64,000 nt of DNA, taken from the NCBI GenBank assembly GCA_036346225.1, contig JARFIW010001458.1, forward strand, positions 3,906,001 through 3,970,000. The letters run 5' to 3'. Every line of letters begins with the position of its first letter. Within the stretch, counting starts at the first letter, position 1. The notes under the pieces are model-generated. The model was not told the DNA's origin. It searched no databases and saw only the letters and a list, made by a program, of their open reading frames with translations. This stretch comes from Platerodrilus igneus (Eukaryota > Arthropoda > Insecta > Coleoptera > Lycidae). Below, one piece after another: positions 1 to 12,860 of this stretch. The translations under genes were made by a program, and so were the position numbers.

Positions 1-530
1 TTGTATGAGTGATATGATAAATAATTTAAATACCTGCCGGAATTAATAGGTTTTTGGTACCAATCTAACATAATGTTGTTTTCTGAATTTCTAATTAGTA
101 GAGTGTCTAAAAAAGGAATCGAGCGATTATTTTCGTTTTCTATGGTAAATTGTATTTTGTTGTTATAACTATTGAAAATTTGTAAGGTTTCATTGAGTTT
201 ATCTTTAGGAATAGCTGTTACTATGTCGTCTACAAATTTCTTTATGAATGGTAAACTGAAAGGTAGTTTAGGGATCACATTATCTAGTAGGGTGTCCATG
301 GCAATTTTGGCTAATATAGGACTTAAATTGGAGCCCATTGGACAGCCAAATATCTGAAGATAAAATTTATTATTAAATTTAAAATAACTTGTTTCAAAGA
401 GAAAATTAATAATTTCTATAAAAACCGGTTTTGAGATATTACAATTGTTTGTGATGTTTAACCATAAGTTATCAATATTTTGTAATACTAACTCTTTTGA
501 AATGTTTGTGAAGAGTGAAATTACATCTAA

Positions 531-531
<1 letters not shown>
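1..531 (-). pseudogene. Penelope-like element reverse transcriptase fragment
   Basis: The reverse strand encodes the palm of a Penelope-type RT. The motif CPMGSNLSPILAK is followed by FVDDIVTAIPKDKL (catalytic YVDD-type box), and then IPFLDTLLIR, the conserved motif after the catalytic box in this class. Upstream (toward 531) lies DVISLFTNISKEL, the motif A region. The fragment runs off the left edge, so the C-terminal half and any GIY-YIG domain are not visible. It is cut at its N-terminal side by a TA microsatellite at 532. It differs clearly from the Penelope pair at 21-25 kb (RYVDDIFAVF there), so it is a second family. Confidence 0.85.

Positions 532-580
<49 letters not shown>
532..580. 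repeat. (TA)n microsatellite
   Basis: Continuous TA dinucleotides. They mark the exact point where the Penelope RT reading frame stops. Confidence 0.95.
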
Positions 581-582
<2 letters not shown>

Positions 583-2363
583 AGTGTCAGAGGGAGCTAC
601 CAAAGATTCTAAGGGTTGTTTAGTAGAAGGTAGTGTATGCCAAGTAAAATGATCCATATATCTGATCACATAATTTAAAAATGTATGTTTGCCGTACTTT
701 ACATATGCTAAAGTATTCAAAAGGGTAGTTGAAATGTAAGTGCCAAGAGGTAAATTAAAATGACTTGATGACGTGATAAAATACACAGTGCTCAAGGGTT
801 TATACTGAGTTAGAATTTAATAGGCCATTGAAAGTACATTTGCCATCCGAAAACCGGATGCGTCTATGGATGTCCACTATCAACCACGCCGATCCAGGGT
901 CATGTGTGATTTATTTTGGCTTTTGTTTAATTAGAATCAACTTTTGGACGAATATGTAATCTCAAAATTATAAGTGATAACAATGTCAAATGTGATTGAA
1001 GGATTGTAAAATATTTAGAACCAATACTAGAATATTATGTGAAAACTATGAAAGTGTAAAAGGACATAATTTATGTTATGTGCGACACAAACCTAGTGTT
1101 TGAATATTATTGGACGGTTTTAGTTTATGTAATTTGTAATGTAGTAGGCAAGTAATGTTATAATTATCACCTTGGAAAGTAACAAGGGGAGATTATTTTG
1201 AATATTTTTGGTATAAAGACGTATTTTAAAGAACTGTGCTAATTTGTGTAAAGATTTTGAAGATTAATAAACGTGTTTGATTTTGAAATAGTTTGATTAT
1301 TAAAGAAGAGTAAAGAGCAGCATCGATACTTAATAAGTAATAGCGACGACAAGGAAGAGTAAAGATTTGTATTAGTGCGACGGCGAAGCGACGAATAGTA
1401 AAGCAGATTTGGAACGATATTAATAAAGGCAGAAGGCATCGGATTGGAATTGTAAGAAGGAATAATATTTGGAATTGATTTGGATATAGAATTATATGCA
1501 GCAGGGCATTGAGGGGTTATAAAAAGGGACGAAGATTGATTTTGATATGGATGTATATGTAGCGAGGCATTGAGTGATTTTGAATAGGACGACGATAGAT
1601 TTGGATTGAGTGCGGATAAAAGGCGGACGTATTAATTTGGAACAAGAGGAGCGAAATTAGGAGAACACGTAAGAGCAGTAATTGGAAGTGGAAGAGTCAA
1701 CGCAGAAACTACGACGGAAGAATTAGCGCAGGGGAAGTAAAATAAACGGGTATTCTAAATTCTAAAATTCGGGTCATTTATTTCAGATATTGGGAGCAAC
1801 TAAAATTTAAGGAAAGATACCTGGAGGCGAGACGGAATTTCAACAGGATAGTACAACCGTGTAAAGGCGCATACGGCGACGAGGATTTTGAGCCAGCAGT
1901 AAACGAGGCCGGAAACAAAGTATAATCCAGGTGAGTGCAGTGAAATATCTTGTAACGTCAAAAGTCATAAATTTGTGGTATTAAATTAATCTGGCACAAG
2001 GCAACGTTGATCATAAAAATTTGGCATATACAAAACTAGATTCAAAAATTAGTACTAAAACAAAAGAGAGTGCAGTTTGGTTGGGCATTGCACATCTACT
2101 TACCACTGAACCCACGGTAAGTAGGTGGACACCCTGAGAATAAAGAGTTCAAATAGTCGAGGCATTTTAATAACAATTTTGATTAAATAACCAACCAAAC
2201 GTTGCAAAAGTACGGCGCGTGCAATAGGTATTTGCACATTATACAAAAAAGCATTGAAATTTAGAAGAAGAAGCGCGCGAAGACGAAAATTAAGTAATAA
2301 AAAAGAGGGGGTGGAGTACAAAAATATATATCCTACGACCCCTATGACCTGCCCTTATCTTAT

Positions 2364-2367
<4 letters not shown>
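581..2367. other. No recognisable gene; degenerate repeat-rich DNA
   Basis: Open frames here are short and match no family I recognise. From about 1,290 to 1,640 there is a ladder of diverged short direct repeats; one unit of about 65-70 bp around 1,480-1,610 contains GATTTGGATATAG and a GGCATTGAG core twice. AATAAACG occurs near 1,267 and again near 1,741, and ATCCAGGTGAGTG near 1,926 resembles a 5' splice site. The structure could be a decayed LTR-element leader, but no coding domain supports that. Confidence 0.4.
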
Positions 2368-2403
<36 letters not shown>

Positions 2404-2650
2404 CTGTGACAATGTCCATTTGAAAGGGATTCTGAAAAAGTGATATGATAATAGCTTCACGTTGAGGTGCCGCTAAAAGGCTGCTTTGACAATGCCACAC
2501 ATTTTGGTGCTGCTATAAGGGTGCTGTGACAATACCTCGTGTTGCGAGCCACTACAAGAGTGCTGTGGTAAGACCGCATTAAGAGCCACTGAAAGAGGGA
2601 TATGAAAATGGTCTCGCGTTGGGAGCGTCGCTGAAAGAGTATTGTGAAAC
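2368..2650. repeat. (TA)n followed by short tandem repeats
   Basis: A TA tract (2,368-2,401) is followed by about four diverged units of 55-65 bp, each with a TGCTGTGACAAT-like start and a CACTACAAGAG or CGCTGAAAGAG end. The flank before the TA tract (CGACCCCTATGACCT, near 2,335) reappears in reverse complement near 26,020, also beside a TA tract. This suggests a dispersed repeat family whose ends carry TA arrays. Confidence 0.55.
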
Positions 2651-2939
2651 TAATACTTCTGGATTGTAAATTTGAAATTGCTAACTTGCCTCTGTTTTTT
2701 ACTTTTCCTGGCTAGATCAACGGAATTTGCAGAATTTTCAAATTGAAATAAAAAGCTACACTACCACAAAGCCATTTTGAATGGACTTGCACCTTACCGA
2801 AGTTTTAGATTGCTAGAACAGGTGAAATGGCTGGCGTGTTCTAATGACCTAAAGAGCTAAGCTACAGGTCCAACCAAAATAGTAGGGTCGCTAGTGAGGA
2901 ACCAGACTAAGACAGAAAATTACCTACAGAAGAACGAAA

Positions 2940-5478
2940 GAGTACTCATGGTTTGATTAAAATCTCAACCGTTAACACAGTAATAATACAAGTATACATG
3001 CCCACCTCGAGCTACAGTGACGAAGAGGTAGAAGCGATCTACAAAGATATCGAAGACATATTAAGATACGTAAAAGAACACGAAAATTAAATAATTACGG
3101 GGGATTTTAATGCCGTGGTAGGTGAGGCTAGGGAAGGAACGGTAGTAGGTTTATTTGGTTTAGGCACGAGAAACGACAGGGGAAATAGGCTGGTAGAATT
3201 TTGCAACAAGAACAACTTAATCATGACAAACACATTATTTCAACATCATGCTAGAAGACGATATACGTAGAAGATGCCAGGGGATATAGGAAAATATCAA
3301 ATAGATTACATTCTTGTTAGACAACGGCTTAGGAATCAAGCAAAAGACTGTAGAAGCTACCCAGAAGTAGATATAGATACTGACCACAACATCGTAATTA
3401 TGAAGGCCGCACTTAAACTTAAGAATGTGAAAAAAATAAACGGAAAAAAGCACTTGGACTTAAAGAAACTAAAAGATAAAAATATTCGAGAAAGATTCGA
3501 AAAAAGTCAAAGGAATTGCTCAAAGGTATCAAGAAAATATCTGATACTAAGGAAGTAGAAACAGAATGGAATAACATGAAATCCAACCTATACATGGCGG
3601 CCAGAGATATTCTGGGGTATACACCAAAAGAAAATAAGAAACCATGGATAACAAAGGATATCGTGAATTTAATAGAGGAAAGACGAAAATACAAAAATAA
3701 ATCAGACGAAACAGGAAAACAGAGATACAAAGCTATAAAATAGGAAATTATTCGCAAATGCAGGAAAGCTAAAGAACACTGAATTGATGAAAACTGCAAA
3801 AAGGTATAAACTAAGATGGAAGTAGGAAAGACAGATGAAGTATACAAATTAATTAGAATCACTTTTAGGGATATAAAACCATATAGCAAAAATATAAGGA
3901 ACACGGGAGGAAACGTCATTATAGAAAATATAAAGAAAGTGGATAGATGGCAAGAATATATAGGGAATTTATATGCAGGAGAGGAACTAACTGCATTATA
4001 ACAGGAATCAGACATTGAAAATGATGACTTGGGATGTCCTATACTTAGCGATGAGTTTGAATTAACATTAAAGGGCCTGAAAAATGGTAAGGTGCCGGGT
4101 ACAGAAAAGGTACAAGCAGAAACTCTAAAAACCGCTGGACAAACAGTAAGAGAACGTCTCTTCCAACTTGTAAGCTATATGTATGAGACAGGCGAGATAC
4201 CCAAAGATTTCTAACGTCGTAACATCATAGTAACTATACCAAAAAAGTAAGGCGCGGATAAATGTGAGAATTTTCGAACAATAAGTTTAACAGCACACGT
4301 GTCAAAAATATTAACTAGAATTGTACAAAAACAGAAGTACTAGGAGAAGACCAATTTGGGTTTAGGCAAAACAGGGGAACACGGAAGGCTATTTTAGCTC
4401 TGAGAGGGATAATGGAGAAAACCATCGAAACAGGGGAATGCGTGTACATAGGGTATGTAGATCTGGAAAAAGCATTCGACAATGTAAAATGGAAAAAAAT
4501 GTTCGAAATACTCAAAAAGATTGGAATGAGTTATAGTGGTAGACGAATAGTACGTAGTTTATACAAAGAGCAAACAGCGGTTGTAGAATTAGAGCGAGAA
4601 AGTAGAGAAGTAAATACTAAGGAAGGGGTGAGACAGGGATGTGCCTTATCCCCATTAATTTTTAACTTGTTCATAGAAGAGGCAATGAAAACTGTCAAAT
4701 GCAGGATGGCATTTGAAATTACTATGCAAGGACAAAAAATTGATATGCTTAGATTTGCAGATGATATAGCGGTGTTAGCGTTTGGGAAGGAAGAGTTAGA
4801 AGCTGCTCTTAATGAAATGGAAACGGTTCTAATAGACAGAAAATTAACAAAAATAAAACTAAAGTACTAGTATGCAAAATAGGGAAAATAAATCAAAAAC
4901 AAGAATACAAATATGTAACACGAACTTATAAGAGGTTAAGGATTTCTGCTACCTAGGAAGCCAAATAATGCAAAATTGAAAGAGCACAAAAGATATAAAA
5001 CAAAGATTAGCACTAGGCCGTGCTACATTTAAAAGAAAGAGCAACGACTGTGTTCAAAGACAACAAACATAGACACAAGGAAAAGATTGCTTAAAACATA
5101 TGTGTGGAGCATAGCACTGTACGGCTGTGAAGCCTGGACAGTAGGAGAATCGGACAAGAAAAGGTAGAAGCATTTGAAATGTGGTGCTACAGACGTATGT
5201 TGAAGATATCATGGACAGGCAAAGTTCCGAACGAAGAGGTACTAAAAATGGTAGGGAAAGAAAAAAATATGTGGAAAACGGTAAAAAATAGGAGAGATAG
5301 GATGATAGGCCACATACTACGGCATGAGGGAATAGTGCGAAATATATTAGAAGCAGAGATAGGAAAAAAAAGAAGAAGAGGTAGACCTAGGTTAGACTAC
5401 TGCACACAGATAGTGAAAGATGTAGGCTGTAGGAGTTTCAGTGAGATGTGTAGGCTAGCTCAGAATATAAATCAATGA
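2940..5478 (+). pseudogene. Endonuclease-reverse transcriptase of RTE copy A (broken)
   Basis: The translated remains are colinear with an RTE/BovB-like polyprotein. The endonuclease part shows ITGDFNAVVGE (near 3,100), a GLFGLGTRNDRGNRLVEF stretch, YQIDYILVRQR and DTDHNIV, the SDH-like catalytic end (to about 3,410). The RT follows: a KVPGTEKVQAE fingers region at 4,090, DLEKAFDNVKW (motif A, 4,460), GVRQGCALSPLIFNLFIEEA (motif B, 4,625) and LRFADDIAVLAF (motif C, 4,750). The C-terminal domain at 5,179-5,478 has WCYRRMLKISW, IGHILRHEGI and RRRGRPRLDY, characteristic of this clade. The N-terminal endonuclease is deleted and in-frame stops interrupt it at many points (for example after the endonuclease TDH block and at about 4,215). 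Confidence 0.87.
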
Positions 5479-6520
5479 AAGTACGCATCCAACCAGTCCC
5501 AAGATGGATAAATTAATGAAAAAGAAGGTAACTGTACTTAAACATGATGATTATTATAAGCAACTACAAGAATTGGTTTGGCAATATTCTCGAATAATGT
5601 TAATTGTGTGAAAATATTTACTGGAAAACTATTATTTCGGCAAATGTCTAAGTGTTGGGGGATCTTGGAAGCCACAGGCTGCTTAACCTCCTTCACTAAA
5701 TCTCGGTGAAGTAGGGCATAAACTTAGAAAACTATAGAAGAGAAACCGAGCTGTATACACGCTGTGTGAAAATTTCAAGGAACTGTGTAGGTTAGCTCAG
5801 TTTTGTGACGGAAAACCTAATGACGAAAACATAAGCGCAAATATATCTGATAATTGTTATAAACAACTACAGGTGTTGGTTGTGAAATATCTGCAACTAA
5901 TATTGACTGTGCAAAAGATATATTGGAAAAAATATTAAATCGGTAAATGTTTAAGTGCTGGGGGAACTTGGCAGCCACAGGCTGCTTACCCCCATTCACA
6001 AACACTAAATGTCTGAGAAATAGGGTATATAATTGTAAAACAATAGAAGGGTAGTGAACTGCATCTAACAAGAAAGAACAGCGCCGATGGTGAAAAACAA
6101 CAAACATAGAACAGGAAGAAAATTGTTCAAAGCATGTGTGTGGAGCACAGCACAGTATGCCTATGAAATACGGGCAGTCTGAAAATAGACAGAAATACGG
6201 TAGCAGCCTTTTGAAATGCTGTGCCTCATATGTATGAGGATGATAGCATAGACAGACAAAGCTAATAACAAATAGGGGAACAAGGATATCTGATGAAGAA
6301 AATAGAAGACCAGAATACGTTCTAAGGCATTTTTGGGGAATAGCATGGGATACATTACAAGCAGGGGTAGGAAAGAAGAGGTAGATGTAAGCCTAGATAA
6401 GATAGTGATAAATGCAGGCTGTGCAAATTTCCGGGAAATCTGTAGGTTAGTTCAGAATAGGAAACAATAATGGTACTCGTCTAACCAGTTCCAGGACTAA
6501 AGACCTAATGATGATGATGA
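5479..6520 (+). repeat. Reduplicated 3' tail of RTE copy A
   Basis: After the RT C-terminus the tail contains two further diverged rounds of the same sequence. TATTATAAGCAACTACA (5,552) recurs as GTTATAAACAACTACAG (5,853). GCCACAGGCTGCTTA recurs at about 5,671 and 5,974. A third block (about 6,060-6,520) is a decayed second copy of the RT C-terminal domain itself (positions matching WCYRRM, LRH and VGKKR are discernible). Each round ends with an AACCAGTYYCARGAC-like phrase. Copy B has the same arrangement, so it is ancestral to both. Confidence 0.75.
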
Positions 6521-9442
6521 CTATCGCAAAGCATTTACATAATATGAAATATCTTCTTTCATACAAAAGCATTTACAACATCGTTTCTTTCAAACATAAA
6601 ATAATTTCTAAGAAGTCATTGTTATGAACAAAATTATTGTCGCTTACACCTTATTTTACATTTACAGAATTAAACTTATTCTTTTGAGGATCTTTCTCCT
6701 AGTTATAAATTATTTTCACGCTGTTTAGATTTGTTTTGGCCAGAAAAAATCTTTGACATATAATCTATTATAGGTCAGAGTATATCGAACTTTGAACACA
6801 AACTCCTAGTAAAAAAATCCCTCCACAGAAAAAAATTATTACAATTATCTTAAACTAGATCGACATACTCTAATATCAGTTAAAAATAAATATAACAGTG
6901 ATACTTGCAGAATCCACAAATCGCTTCCTACGTAATTAAAAAATATTTTTAATTTAAATTGATCTTCAAATCGGTTACAAGTTTTTCCAAATTAAAATTC
7001 TTGATTTCCATCAGCAATTATCAAAGTACATTTTTAAGATAAATCTTCTTTTCAATTATTTAATACATCTTTAAAAATAGTTTTATATTGAAGAATTTTG
7101 CCTTTTCTTTGTAATTAATAATTCCATATTTGTATGTAGTTTGGGTTTAAGAACATCACTTCAATATTCGTTGCAACCTCGTAATTATCAAAATACAGTA
7201 TGTTTACTACTTATTTATTTTACTATCTTCGTATAGCAACAGCTCACATTTTTTAATTAAAATAACATTTTATGCTTTAATAAATGAAATCGAATGAATC
7301 CCCTCCTGGATAAGCGCTTCTTTATATACAGATTATCTTTTTCTCTCGAAATTTACTAGTATAATCTCGAACATTATGATGTAAGGATTTTACGAATGCA
7401 CAAGTAATGTATAAAATTTCGATATTTTATTACCTTCTTATCTGCTTTAGGTATCCGTGACTCGTCTCTGTCCTTGTTTCTCATATACTACTATTGCTGC
7501 GTCGCATATTACTGCAAAAAAATTATTGATTAATCCAGAGATTTTGCAAGTTTTTTCGATGATCAAGCTGCTTTTTGGAATGAAGATGTTTATTTAATGA
7601 GTTTATACAAATTTTAAAATACCGGTGACATATTCTATAACGTTCTTTATTTAAAAATCAATTGCTACAATTCACGGGTTAATTAATTTATTTTGATTGC
7701 TTTTTAATGCAAAAGGGTTTGCGTACAAATATTAAACTCTAAGGGTAGAGTCCAGTATTGATACAACTGATCTTTCTTTCACGCAATATTTTAAGTATAA
7801 GATCAAAAAACTATAACTACTAGGTAATCACTTTAATAGAGTCCAAAGGCCTCTCTTTCTAATTAGGATTTTCATGTACAAATTACTCACTATCTGAAAC
7901 ATATTATATATAAAATTTTAGAAATTAAATGGGATAATTTAACCAATATTCTCTTAAAATCGGATACAAACGTATCTGATTAGCTACGTTTAATATCTCT
8001 CATTATATAACTGTCAAAAACCTACCGCTAGTCAGACACCCTCGAATCAAATTATCCACTGTACAACTCACACAGAGACTTGCACAAAAATCTTGAATAG
8101 CTTAACTTGAATAACTACTAAAAAAGTTTTTAGAAATTTTAAAACAAAACTCTTGTTTTACCGTTTAAATTATGCTTGTCGTTCTTTTTCATATCGTAGA
8201 AATTTCTCCACTAAGTACCATTTTACATTAAAATTGCATTTCTACTAAACATACCAAGATTGTCCAAATTGTTTAAAATTTACCATTAAATGCCATTGCA
8301 ATTTTATAAATGCCTTCTAAATCTATAAACCAATATCGTCCAAATAGTTTAAATCCTTAAAACCAATTTATCATTAAATCTATTTCAACGTCATATATGC
8401 TTCCTTTGAAATTAAAACCATATCTTCTCGTAATTTATTATTATTCATTTATTTAAAGCCATTTTATTTGTCTAGTTTCTTCAAAGTAGCAATAAACTTT
8501 CAAAGTTGTCAATAAAAGTCGACGTATGTTTACTAAACTACATTAAACTAGCAGCGTGACGATTAAAACACGTATTAAACAACTTATCCCGATCATGCCT
8601 TCCTTTGGGTTTATCAGAACGAAATATCTGCAACATCACATATCGAAGGACAACGTTATATCTGGTCCTACCTTACGTTTTTATTGGTTAAAATTGGAGG
8701 CCCGTCTGTTTACGTATAAATCAAGAATATTCGTGTATATTTGTAAACCTTTTAATTGTCAGATTTAAAAGCATGGTGCCATATTTACAGAACTCTTGTC
8801 ATTTTAGTGGTTTGAGGCTACTAGATAGTTCAACTTATCTACACTTATCTTATCATTATGATTACTATTGTAGTTCGACCTAATTGATTGCTTCTGGTCT
8901 CTGTTTTACTTTGTACTATAGCTGCAAATTGGAGTGTCCATTTAACTTTATTATGAATAGAATTTTTTTGAGTTTTAGTAAATCACCCATTTCAATTTAA
9001 AATTCATGTGTTTGTTTATAAGGCAAATGCAATTAAAATTGTGCATTTGTCAAAATACCACCGTATGGTATTAAATATTGTACGCATGCAGGAGACTTCC
9101 TGCAAAATAAATGCACTATTACATCAAACCCTCTATAGACTACCTTCAACATTAAAATCTTTTATAATCGTTATATTTTTTTCTTGAGTACTTATTGTAT
9201 GGTGTTTCTTTATAATTTCTTTTTACACGCGGAATATTGCAAATACCATCATCCAAACTACGATTATGTTACGTAATACGAATAAAGCTTATTCTATCAA
9301 GTGTTCTAATACGTTACTTTGAAAACAAATATTTACAAAATTTTAGTTTTTTAAAACATTTATTATTTTGCTCAGGTTCGGATCATTGTATGTTTACGGA
9401 ATGATGCTATCTGATCTACGAACAACCCATAATCACATCAAT
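6521..9442. other. AT-rich intergenic DNA, nothing recognised
   Basis: About 2.9 kb with no coding motif, no RNA gene and no repeat I can define. The longest open frame (8,556-8,768, 70 aa) has no conserved pattern and an AT-rich codon mix like the flanks. Confidence 0.6.
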
Positions 9443-9446
9443 ATAC

Positions 9447-9501
<55 letters not shown>

Positions 9502-9520
9502 TATATATTATATATATATA
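9443..9520. repeat. (CATA)n/(TA)n microsatellite
   Basis: A short CATA run grades into TA dinucleotides and then TATAT/ATTATA variants. It lies just upstream of RTE copy B. Confidence 0.95.
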
Positions 9521-9828
9521 GATTATTACTACATGTTATTAGTTGACTTACACGTGAAACTTATTCAATATACCAAGTTTTAATATATATATTCTTTCAT
9601 TCTGAACGGACCTGCACCTTGAGTACGTTCTAAAATACTAGAACAGGTAGATCGGCTTGCGGGTTTCAATGAACTAAAAATTCAAACTTTCGATTTAACC
9701 AAATTAGTGGGGTCTTTAGTGAGGAACCAGACTAAGACAGGTCCCCGAAAGAGGGCAGCAGCTTTTTCGGTACTTAGAGTGGCAGAGACGATAGGGTTCG
9801 GAATGACATTCTAAGACGCACTACTGCG

Positions 9829-12800
9829 ATGTGGAAGTCAACGGTAAACCACCACATTATCTCCCAAGTACACAGCGTACTCAAACTGATACTTATCATG
9901 ATGGCATCCTTTGGGGTAAAAAATTCCGGAGGTAAAACAGTCCCCCATTTAGATCTGCGGGAGAGGGCTACTTCGGGGGATGTGAATCGAAAGCATAGAA
10001 AAAGATTCGTAAACATTCTGCGAGTCAGAGCGTGGAATGTCAAAACTGTTAAACAATTTGATAAGCTACAGAACAGAAAACTCGAAATGAATAGGTTAGC
10101 ACTAGACGTAGTAGGAATCGGCGAAATCCGCTGCATGAGGCGTAGAATTTTTAAGTGGAGACTTCAGGGTAATTCATACAGGATCAGAGGAAAGAAATTC
10201 GGGAAGTGGGGATGGTTATGCAAAAAAAAATAGGACGATGTGTAGAAAAGACCAAAAGACCAAAAGAGTACTCATGGTTAGATTGGAATCTAAACCAGTA
10301 AATACAGTAATAATACAAGTATACATGCCCACCTCTAGCTAGTGTGAGGAAGAGGTAGAGGCGATCTACAAAGATATTGAAGACATACTAAGATACGTAA
10401 AAGAACATGAAAATTTAATAATTACGGGAGATTTTAAGGCAATGGTAGGTGAGGTTAGAAAAGGAGCGATAGTAGGTTTATTTGGTTTAGGCACAAAAAA
10501 TGACAGGGGAAACAGGCTGGTAGAATTTTACGCCAAGAACAACTTAGCCATCACAAATACATTATTTCAACATCATGTTAGAAGACGATATACGTGGAAG
10601 ATGCCAAGAGATATAGGAAAATATCAAATAGATTACATTATTGTTAGACAACGGTTTAGAACTCAAGTAAAAGACTGTAGAAGCTACCCGGAAGCAGATA
10701 TAGACACTGACCACAACATCGTAATTATGAAGGGCGCATTTAAATTTAAAAATCTGAAAAAGAGGAACGGAAAAAGGCACTTTGACTTTGAGAAGCTAGA
10801 ATATAAAGATATCCACGAATGATTTGAAAAAAGGTCAAATAAATTGCTGAAAAATATCGGGAAAATTTCTGAGACGGAATGAAATAACATTAAATCCAGC
10901 TTAGACATGGCGGCCAGAGATATTCTGGTGTATATACAAAAAGAAAACAAGAAACCATGGATAACAAAAGATATCCTGAATTTAATAGGAGAAAGACTAA
11001 AATACAAAAGTAAATCAGAAGACACAGGAAAACAGAGTTACAAAGTCATAAAATATGAAATTATTCGGAAATGCAGAAAAGCTAAAGAACAATGGATTGA
11101 TGAAAAGTGCAAGAAGGTACAAACTAAGATGGAAATGGGAAAACAGACAAAGCATACAAAATTATTAAAATGAATTTTAGAGATATATAAAGCATATAGC
11201 AAAAATATAAGGGACGCGGGAGGAAACGTCATTATAAAAAATGTAGAGAAAGTAGCTAGATGGCAGAAATATATAGGAAATTTATATTTAGGAGAGGAAC
11301 AAACAGCATTAGAACAGGAATCAGACATTGAAAATGTTGATCTGCGATATCCTATACTTAGAGATCAGTTTGAGTTAGCATTAAAAAGCCTGAAAAATGG
11401 TAAGGCGCCGGGTACAGATAAGGTGCAAGCGGAAACTCTAAAAGCCGCTGGACAAGCAGTAACAGAACGTCTCTTCCGACTTGTAAGCTATATGTATGAG
11501 AAAGGCGAGATACCCAAAAATTTCAAACATAACATCTTAATAACTATACCAAAAAGAAAGGCGCAGATAGACGTGAAAATTTTCGAACAATAAGTTTGAC
11601 CGCACACGTTTCAAAAGTATTAACTAGAGTTGTACAAAGGCGAATGGAAAAACAAGCTGAAAAAATACTGGGGGAAGATCAATTTGGGTTTTGGCAAAAC
11701 AGGGGAACACGGGAGGATATTTTAGCGCTGAGGCTGATAATGGAGAAAACAATAGAGAAGAGGTAAAGCGTATATATAGGGTTTGTAGATTTGGAAAAAG
11801 CATTCGACAATGTGTAATGGAAAAAAGGGTTCGACCCACTCAAAAGTATTGGAATAAGGTTTAGGGATAGGCAGATAGAACATAGCTTATACAAAGAGCA
11901 AACAGCGGTTATAGAATTAGAGCGAGAAAGTAGAGAAGTAAATACTAATAAAGGGGTGAGACAGGGATGTGCCTTATTCCCATTAATTTTTAACTTGTTT
12001 ATAGAAGAGGCAATTAATACTGTCAAATGCAGGAAGACATTTGGAATTAATATGTAGGGACAAAAGATTGATATGCATAGATTTGCAGATGATATAGCGA
12101 TATTAGCGTTTAGCAAAGAAGAGTTAGAAGCTGCTCTTAATGAAATGGAAACAGTTCTAACGGACAGATATGGTATGAAAATTAACAAAAATAAAACTAA
12201 AGTTTTAGTATACAAAAGAGGGGAAAATAAATCAAAAACAAGATTAGAAATAGGTAACGAGAACTTACAAGAGGTTAAGAACTTCTGCTACCTATGAAAC
12301 CAAATAACGCAAGATGGGAAGAGCCCAAAAGATATAAAACAAAAATTAGCACAAGGTCGTGCTACAATTAACAAGAAAGAGCATCTACTATGCTCAAAAA
12401 CCACAAGCATAGAAACAAGGAAAAGATTGCTTAAAACATGTATGTGGAGTACTGTATGGCTGTAAAGTCTGGACAATAAGAGAAGCGACAAGACAAAGGT
12501 AGAAGTCTTTGAAATGTGGTGCTACAGACGTATGATGAAGATATTGTGGACAGACAAAGTTGAAAACAAAGAGGTACTGGCAATGGTAGGGAAAGAAAGA
12601 AATTTGTGGAAAACAGTAAAAAATAAGAGAGATAGGATGCTTGGCCACATACTAAGGCATGAGAGATTAGTACGGAATATATTAGAAGCAGAGATAGGAA
12701 AATAGAGAAGTAGAGGTAGACCTAGGTTAGACTACTGCACACAGGTAGTGAAAGATGTTGACTGTAAGAATTTCAGGGAAATATGTAGGCCAGTCCAGAA

Positions 12801-12860
12801 GAGAAATTAATGGAGGTACGCTTACCACTAGCCGCAAGATGGAAAAACTAATGACAAAAA
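9829..12860 (+). pseudogene. Endonuclease-reverse transcriptase of RTE copy B (broken)
   Basis: Endonuclease: RVRAWNVKTVKQFDKLQ and VVGIGEIRCM (10,020-10,135) are the first conserved APE-type blocks. IITGDFKAMVGE (10,420) has Lys where Asn of the GDFN motif is expected. YQIDYIIVRQR and DTDHNIV follow (to 10,730). RT: KAPGTDKVQAE (11,403), DLEKAFDNV followed by a stop (11,790), GVRQGCALFPLIFNLFIEEA (11,955), HRFADDIAILAF (12,075). The C-terminal WCYRRMMKILW and MLGHILRHERL are at 12,514-12,705. At least half a dozen stops or frameshifts separate these blocks. Confidence 0.87.

Larger units (their letters stand above)
2773..6520 (+). mobile_element. RTE/BovB-like non-LTR retrotransposon, copy A
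   Basis: Its boundaries come from alignment with copy B at 9,598. Both begin with CATT(T/C)TGAA(T/C)GGAC and both end in GGACTAAAGAC followed by a short TGATGA repeat, typical of RTE-clade 3' ends. The order is 5' leader, endonuclease, RT, RTE/BovB-type C-terminal domain, and a long reduplicated tail. Relative to copy B, about 0.5 kb covering the N-terminal endonuclease (WNV motif) is missing near 2,925. Numerous stops and frameshifts make it inactive. Confidence 0.88.

Noticed and set aside
472..795. 107-codon frame on the minus strand
   Set aside because: Half of it is TA microsatellite (Ile-Tyr repeats) and the rest matches no Penelope or other family motif.
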